Assembly (NCBI RefSeq): GCF_000003605.2
Contig: NW_003135348.1
Location: 84,614 to 96,076 of the forward strand
Length of the DNA stretch: 11,463 nt
Direction: 5' to 3'
From: Saccoglossus kowalevskii
Lineage: Eukaryota > Hemichordata > Enteropneusta > Harrimaniidae
The first letter of the stretch is position 1, and every line of letters begins with the position of its first letter. Of this stretch, positions 7,364-11,463 are shown in pieces. The position numbers and the translations under genes are program-made. A model generated the notes under the pieces. That model saw only the letters and a program-made list of their open reading frames with translations, was not told the DNA's origin and ran no database searches.

Positions 7364-8466
7364 GTTGCGTAACATGATAGAGAATAACCAAAATATGCGC
7401 CCAGTTGGTCAATGCCGTCACGGTAATCAAGTATTAATCATAACTATGACGTAATATTAAACTGCATTAATGAAGTTCAATTTTTTTGAGTACGTGTTTA
7501 TTTCATTGTCGTGATTCATATTTTCATCTTAGAAAGCATCTAATAAATACTTGAGCATTTCGATTACTTGAATATTGAAAGCAAACGCATGAATACTATT
7601 GTCCGTGTGTCCAATTTCCACGACATCTCGTCTTGTAGACTCACATTGCACTCAAAACTCGCGTGACTTGCAACGATCATGTTTAATTCACAAAATTAGT
7701 AGAATCACATAGAAATTACATCGAATGACAGTGACGTATTCTTACTTCTTATCACCATCATCAATGGCTGTAATGAGTATCTTGTTAACGATCTAGGTCA
7801 CCTTCACACACACACAGACTCATTTTTCACGATTATATTGATCTTATTCGGTAAGGGGGTGCGCTCCCATTGACGTGGCCACGTCCGCGCACCTCCGGTG
7901 GGCTGGGTTTGTCATTTGATTTGTCATTTTTTGCGGGCTGAAGGAGGCGCGCGTCTCACTAAATCAGCGCGTGATGATCAAAGCACTTCAAATGACGGAA
8001 CCTGACAATAAACATAGTAATATTCATCCACGAAATTCAATAGTTTTGTGCTGTGAGCGCATGATTGGAGCGCGGAAATCAACTTCAGTTTTATAATGAA
8101 AGTGAGTTTGACAGCTGACGGTGTTTGTGTTGGTGATATGTCATGAATTAGTTTTTGCGTATCTGTTGATCGACTTAATTAGCTTGATTACAAGCGAATT
8201 GCTGTGTTATGTCTGTCATCGTTCAGGCCTATTTGAAGTTTTGGACGGAACTTGGCTCAGTGATTTGGAACTAATTACCAGATAACCGCCGCTATTCAGA
8301 CTACTCATTCTGACAGTTGGTATCCATAGTTATTAATGTAGTGAACGATTAATCAAAAGATATGACGTGTTCAGTGCTTAGTGTGATTGGCTTTATGATT
8401 GAAGGTTACGCCCTAGAGTCTTTTTACTGTTTTGTAATTGGTTAGAGTTTTGAAAATGAATAAAGA
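7364..8466. other. Unassigned spacer with one GC-rich palindromic patch
   Basis: No gene is recognised. The stretch holds the (CA)6 run at 7805-7816, the nested palindrome at 7858-7893 followed by a GC-rich patch to about 7960, and an inverted CCAAT motif near 8386. The remainder is AT-rich and featureless to my reading. Confidence 0.45.
7858..7893. promoter_or_regulatory. Nested palindrome with paired UPRE-like TGACGTGG half sites
   Basis: Outer arms GGTGCGC (7858-7864) and GCGCACC (7887-7893) are perfect inverted repeats. Between them GACGTGGCCACGTC (7872-7885) is a perfect 14-bp palindrome. The inner sequence is two head-to-head copies of (T)GACGTGG, the core of the unfolded-protein-response element bound by XBP1/ATF6-type bZIP factors, and it is also a good bZIP or E-box-like dimer site. 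The palindrome is seen directly; regulatory use is inference. A cruciform is geometrically possible. Confidence 0.4.
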
Positions 8467-8526
8467 GAGTTTGAGTTGGTCTTGACGAGTACAGTACGAT
8501 AGACGCAGTCGAGTCCAGTCCTGGAG

Positions 8527-8593
8527 AGACTTGGGGCGAGCCTTGACGCAGTCTTGGGCGAGTCTTGGGTCAGCCTTGTGATAGTCTTGGGGA
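8527..8593. repeat. Degenerate tandem repeat with 11-bp period
   Basis: Six consecutive units of 11 bp (the first is 12) follow the pattern AG(T/C)CTTGGGCG: 8527-8538, 8539-8549, 8550-8560, 8561-8571, 8572-8582 and 8583-8593. Weaker related units extend left to about 8474. The period is near one DNA helical turn and is not a multiple of three. It could be an old minisatellite or phased binding sites. Confidence 0.7.
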
Positions 8594-8602
8594 TTTTCCC
8601 CC
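8589..8602 (+). promoter_or_regulatory. Kappa-B-like site
   Basis: GGGGATTTTCCCCC contains GGGATTTTCC (8590-8599), which fits the Rel/NF-kappa-B consensus GGGRNWYYCC and is nearly palindromic. It overlaps the last 11-bp repeat unit. The match is exact, but no gene start is evident next to it, so function is unproven. Confidence 0.35.
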
Positions 8603-8676
8603 AGGGCGCTGTGTCTTATAGAGTGCTCGATTGACCGACTAAGACGAGAGCTGAAACGTATTTCGTTGTGTGCGTC

Positions 8677-8847
8677 TTATTTGACTGTAAAGTATAAGTG
8701 ACTTTCCCGATCCCGCACCTCAAGGGGACGAGATATAGAGACGAGACGAGATTCCCCCCTGGCAAGTGTGGAGAACCCCGAGGAAAAGAATTTACCCCTG
8801 ATAGATATGCCATGCGTGCAAACCCCATGACATTTTCCGGCGGCCAT
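8677..8847 (-). CDS. Weak candidate minus-strand first-exon frame starting MAAGK
   Basis: On the minus strand the context AAAGATGGCCGCCGG has a good translation-start setting and resembles a YY1-type downstream promoter motif (AAGATGGCGGC, one or two differences). It opens 56 codons beginning MAAGKCHG. The local DNA is richer in G and C than its surroundings, as promoters often are. I recognise no domain, no splice donor is evident and no TATA box precedes it. This is an unusual start context rather than a supported gene. Confidence 0.12.
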   Translation of the reverse strand: MAAGKCHGVCTHGISIRGKFFSSGFSTLARGESRLVSISRPLEVRDRESHLYFTVK

Positions 8848-9255
8848 CTTTATTTTGACCCAAAATATAAGATATAACATTCAATGATATGTATATCACA
8901 GGATAACGAACACACACACTGTTTGACTGATAACAATTATGTACTTACAAACCATGTTGATTGAAATTGCAATATAATCGAATTAAATTATTGATTTGTT
9001 TTAAGGTAAAAGGCGTGCTTGTGTTGAATCAACCCCTGGCCAATCAATATTGCTTCATCAATAATTTTGAATAAAACAAAATTGAGAAAGTTACTAGAAC
9101 CAATATGATATATATAGAAAATGATAAAAGGTAACCGCAGTCCTTGATAATTAATCAATATAACCATACGTTTCTAGATTATTTTCTTTAGTCTGGATAC
9201 AACGAGGATCAATTCAAGTTCTTTTATTTATACCGTACAAAGTCCTAAGGGATTC
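8848..9255. other. Unassigned AT-rich spacer
   Basis: I see no gene, RNA or repeat that I can name. The sequence is AT-rich with short homopolymer and ATAT tracts and stops in all frames. Confidence 0.45.
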
Positions 9256-9466
9256 TACTGTAAAAGGTTTAATTATTCACTGGGTTTTAATTTTGCTTAT
9301 TTCGCTGACTAGAAAATACGCTAAATTAAAACCCAGTGAATATGTAAAATTTAGTATAGAACACGTCATCTAAATGATAGAACCGTGAATTTAAAACCCA
9401 CTGAATATGCCTGAAATTGTAAATCAACAAAATTTAAACCCAGTGAAAATTAGTCATTTTACAGTA
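9256..9466. mobile_element. TA-flanked miniature inverted-repeat element (copy 3)
   Basis: Ends TACTGTAAAA (9256-9265) and TTTTACAGTA (9457-9466) are perfect inverted repeats with TA at the edges. A 20-bp perfect internal inverted repeat pairs 9274-9293 with 9323-9342 around the motif ACCCAGTGAATA. Two further direct copies of that motif follow (ACCCA at 9396 and 9438), so the right arm holds three against one on the left. At 211 bp with no coding frame it is the best preserved of the three. Similar TACTGTAAAA-ended palindromic repeats with TTAATTTTCG-type arms are, from memory, abundant in mollusc genomes; I cannot confirm identity here. Confidence 0.7.
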
Positions 9467-9747
9467 TATGATATTCATGGAGGTCATGTGAGAGTTTTGA
9501 CTTTGAGTAAATACTGACTAAAATACGCGACAAAAGAACGAGTGTTTGGATACACGCTTGGATCCTTGGAATCTGTGTCTAAACATTCGGTGTTGAAAAG
9601 TATTTTAAACTGAACCGCTTGTGGACAAGCATTTTCGAGTTTGTATAATCACACTCATTGCGCGAAAGCTGACATCTATGTTAATCAGAAACTTTATGGA
9701 AATATTTCTCATATGGATGATCACGTATTAGGATACTTAAAATTGAA

Positions 9748-10416
9748 GTGTATATACAAAATACTAGTAGTTACCCGGTTTGCATATTCATTAGTCATGA
9801 ATATTCATGAATATAATTTGCATATATTACAATATAATTTGAATAATATGCATATGAATATATAATTATGATATCATTTTTAATATTAAATTATGCATAA
9901 TGACACAGTTTATGCATATGTTATGAAACTATTAATATCTATATAATTATGATTGCATATTTAATTATTGAGTTATGCATAATATTATATGAATATATTA
10001 ATAACGTAATTGCATATATTATAATATATTGATAACTTTAATAGTTATGACTAATTAAGAATCAAAAATTGCGTACGTTAAAGAAGTAAGGTTTTCGGAA
10101 ATGTACAAGTACTCATGGTCTGATATCACGTAGGGACGCTTTGAGATGTATTTAAATATGAAAGATGTATTCAAACCTTATTAAACAATGTGTTATCCGT
10201 CCGTTTCGTAATCTTCATCGTTTTTGCTAATGTGCATTCACATAGAAAGCACGTGGTGACGCTACGAATAGGTGGTCTCGGAATTATATTTATATGTATA
10301 TAATTATTCAAATTATATGGTAATATATGCAAAATATACCATGAATATTCATGACTTATGAATATGCAAAGTGATCTATCCTAACCGGGTAACTACTCGT
10401 ATTTTTCATTATACAC
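9748..10416. mobile_element. AT-rich element with long (about 120 bp) terminal inverted repeats
   Basis: The left arm 9748-9867 and the reverse complement of 10282-10416 align over nearly their whole length. Shared landmarks are GTGTATA, AAAATAC, AGTAGTTACCCGGTT, TTTGCATATTCAT, AGTCATGAATATTCATG and TTGAATAAT. The arms differ by substitutions and a 15-bp segment present only in the right arm (between CCGGTT and TTGCATATT in element orientation). About 415 bp of AT-rich core with repeated TATGCATA motifs separates them; no transposase is encoded. It fits a MITE or foldback element. I could not fix a target-site duplication, so the outer ends are uncertain by a few bases. Confidence 0.75.
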
Positions 10417-11402
10417 AACACATGCAACTCAATTTTTAATTTTTTTTTTAAATTACTTTATTCTCAATTTTAAGTATTTCGACACGGAAAAAAAATAATC
10501 TGTCATTTGAACTACACAATTCACAAACAAATGTTTCTGAGACATTTTACACATTTTTACGTATTTTTCTAAAAATACCTTGGTAATGGGCCTTTGCGTT
10601 TTAGCGTGTGATGTTATCGTCGCTCGGGTCTCAATCCCGTCCGCGGTTGACGACCCTCCCGCTTTAATATACTCGCAATGAAAACAAAGCAAGTGTTTAG
10701 ATATCAATTAAATATAAGAATTAACTATGTGAGTTTCATTCAAACTTTATTCTACTTATATCGAAATATCTTTTGTACATATATATGCAGCCATTCACTG
10801 CACACGCACGCAAGCGCATAATACGTAAACAGGTGTGCCCTCCTATATAACATTTTAAAGCGAAACACAAACACATCTTACTACCTGAGACGTCAATGTA
10901 ATACATAATTAGTGTACTTGATTCATATACCTCTCAAAATCGATGATGATTACAGAATATATTATAATTTGTAAAAATACGATAAAATGGAATCGCTAAA
11001 AAAGAATACACAGATCATATCGCATTCCGTTGAACTTTGATAAAACTTAACAACACTTTGTTCGGGTTAATTGATAGTCTTCCTTTCACATACTTTTTGC
11101 CCAGTATTAGTTTGCATTCCCATACGAATGAAAAGAAATTTAAGAATACAACAAATATATGGATCAACGGAACCAATACGGAATGTACTTATCATTAAAT
11201 ACCGGAAAGTCTGAATAACAAATTAAATATTAATAAAATAAATCTACTCGTTTCAATATTTATTCGCGAATATGTGGGATAAAATAAATTTCTTGGCTAC
11301 CTAAATAAATTAATTATGTTAAACACTAATAGTTTTTATCTCTTTCTCAAAGTTTCCTAAATAATTAGAATCAGAAAAAAATGTTATTATTTGAAATGAT
11401 GT
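10417..11402. other. Unassigned AT-rich right flank
   Basis: No gene is recognised. A minus-strand frame of 84 codons at 10453-10707 has no known motif. A GC-richer patch at 10618-10665 contains a T-arm-like sequence (CGGGTCTCAATCCCG), but a tRNA cloverleaf cannot be built around it. Confidence 0.45.
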
Positions 11403-11454
11403 GTTCCAGTCACAGTCACTTGGGGCTGAAAATCAATAAATACTAATACTAATA
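11403..11454 (+). mobile_element. Probable 3' tail of a 5'-truncated non-LTR element
   Basis: The sequence CACTTGGGGCTGAAAATC, then AATAAA, then TACTAATACTAATA has the form of a CR1/L2-like 3' end: a short conserved 3' untranslated end, a poly(A)-like signal and a short simple repeat, here (TACTAA)n of about two units. No reverse transcriptase sequence precedes it, so the copy would be heavily 5' truncated. The left edge is uncertain. Whether it belongs to the same family as 3859-6008 cannot be told from this window. Confidence 0.35.
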
Positions 11455-11463
11455 TCCGACGAT

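Noticed and set aside
9641-9865. Plus-strand 74-codon frame
   Set aside because: Most of it is translation of the left inverted-repeat arm of the AT-rich element, whose mirror arm has no matching frame.
10618-10665. T-arm-like CGGGTCTCAATCCCG suggesting a tRNA
   Set aside because: The loop lacks the usual TTCGA core, and neither strand offers matching acceptor or D arms.
10453-10707. Minus-strand 84-codon frame as a gene
   Set aside because: No motif or homology that I recognise, no promoter context, and a tail made of AT-rich low-complexity translation.

Overview
The window looks like non-coding or intergenic nuclear DNA from an animal, most likely a marine invertebrate (mollusc-like or another lophotrochozoan, or an invertebrate deuterostome). 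The reasons are the AT-rich background, (CA)n microsatellites, a decayed two-ORF non-LTR retrotransposon, several small palindromic DNA elements flanked by TA, and no compact reading frames, operons or ribosome binding sites. The species assignment is inference. I find no intact host gene.

Layout from left to right. Bases 1-1060 hold no recognised gene, only a 55-codon frame at 177-344 that contains a 45-bp block repeated near 6074. A 200-bp TA-flanked miniature inverted-repeat element (1069-1268) is followed ten bases later by a block of about 113 bp (1278-1390). That block reappears at 3859-3977 as the head of the retrotransposon. At 2397-2823 five identical 85-bp units form a minisatellite. 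Downstream lies a promoter-like run: a heat-shock-element match (2865-2881), a TATA box (3036), a small hairpin, a 34-codon frame (3117-3221) and a poly(A) signal (3253).

Bases 3859 to about 6008 are a dead non-LTR retrotransposon. It has a 5' leader, an ORF1 relic, and an ORF2 relic containing the apurinic-like endonuclease and the linker after it. It is broken by stops and frameshifts, and it ends before any reverse transcriptase. From 6120 to 11463 the DNA is mostly unrecognised and AT-rich, with these exceptions: a third relative of the TA-flanked element (7181-7363), a nested GC-rich palindrome (7858-7893), an 11-bp-period degenerate repeat ending in a kappa-B-like site (8527-8602), a second large relative of the TA-flanked element (9256-9466), an AT-rich element of about 669 bp with long terminal inverted repeats (9748-10416), and a probable non-LTR 3' tail at the right edge (about 11403-11454).

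No set of genes works together here. The window is best read as a repeat-dense accessory stretch. Its most testable points are the perfect 85-bp array, the possible heat-shock-type small transcription unit beside it, the shared 5' boundary of the two leader copies, and the three related small inverted-repeat elements.
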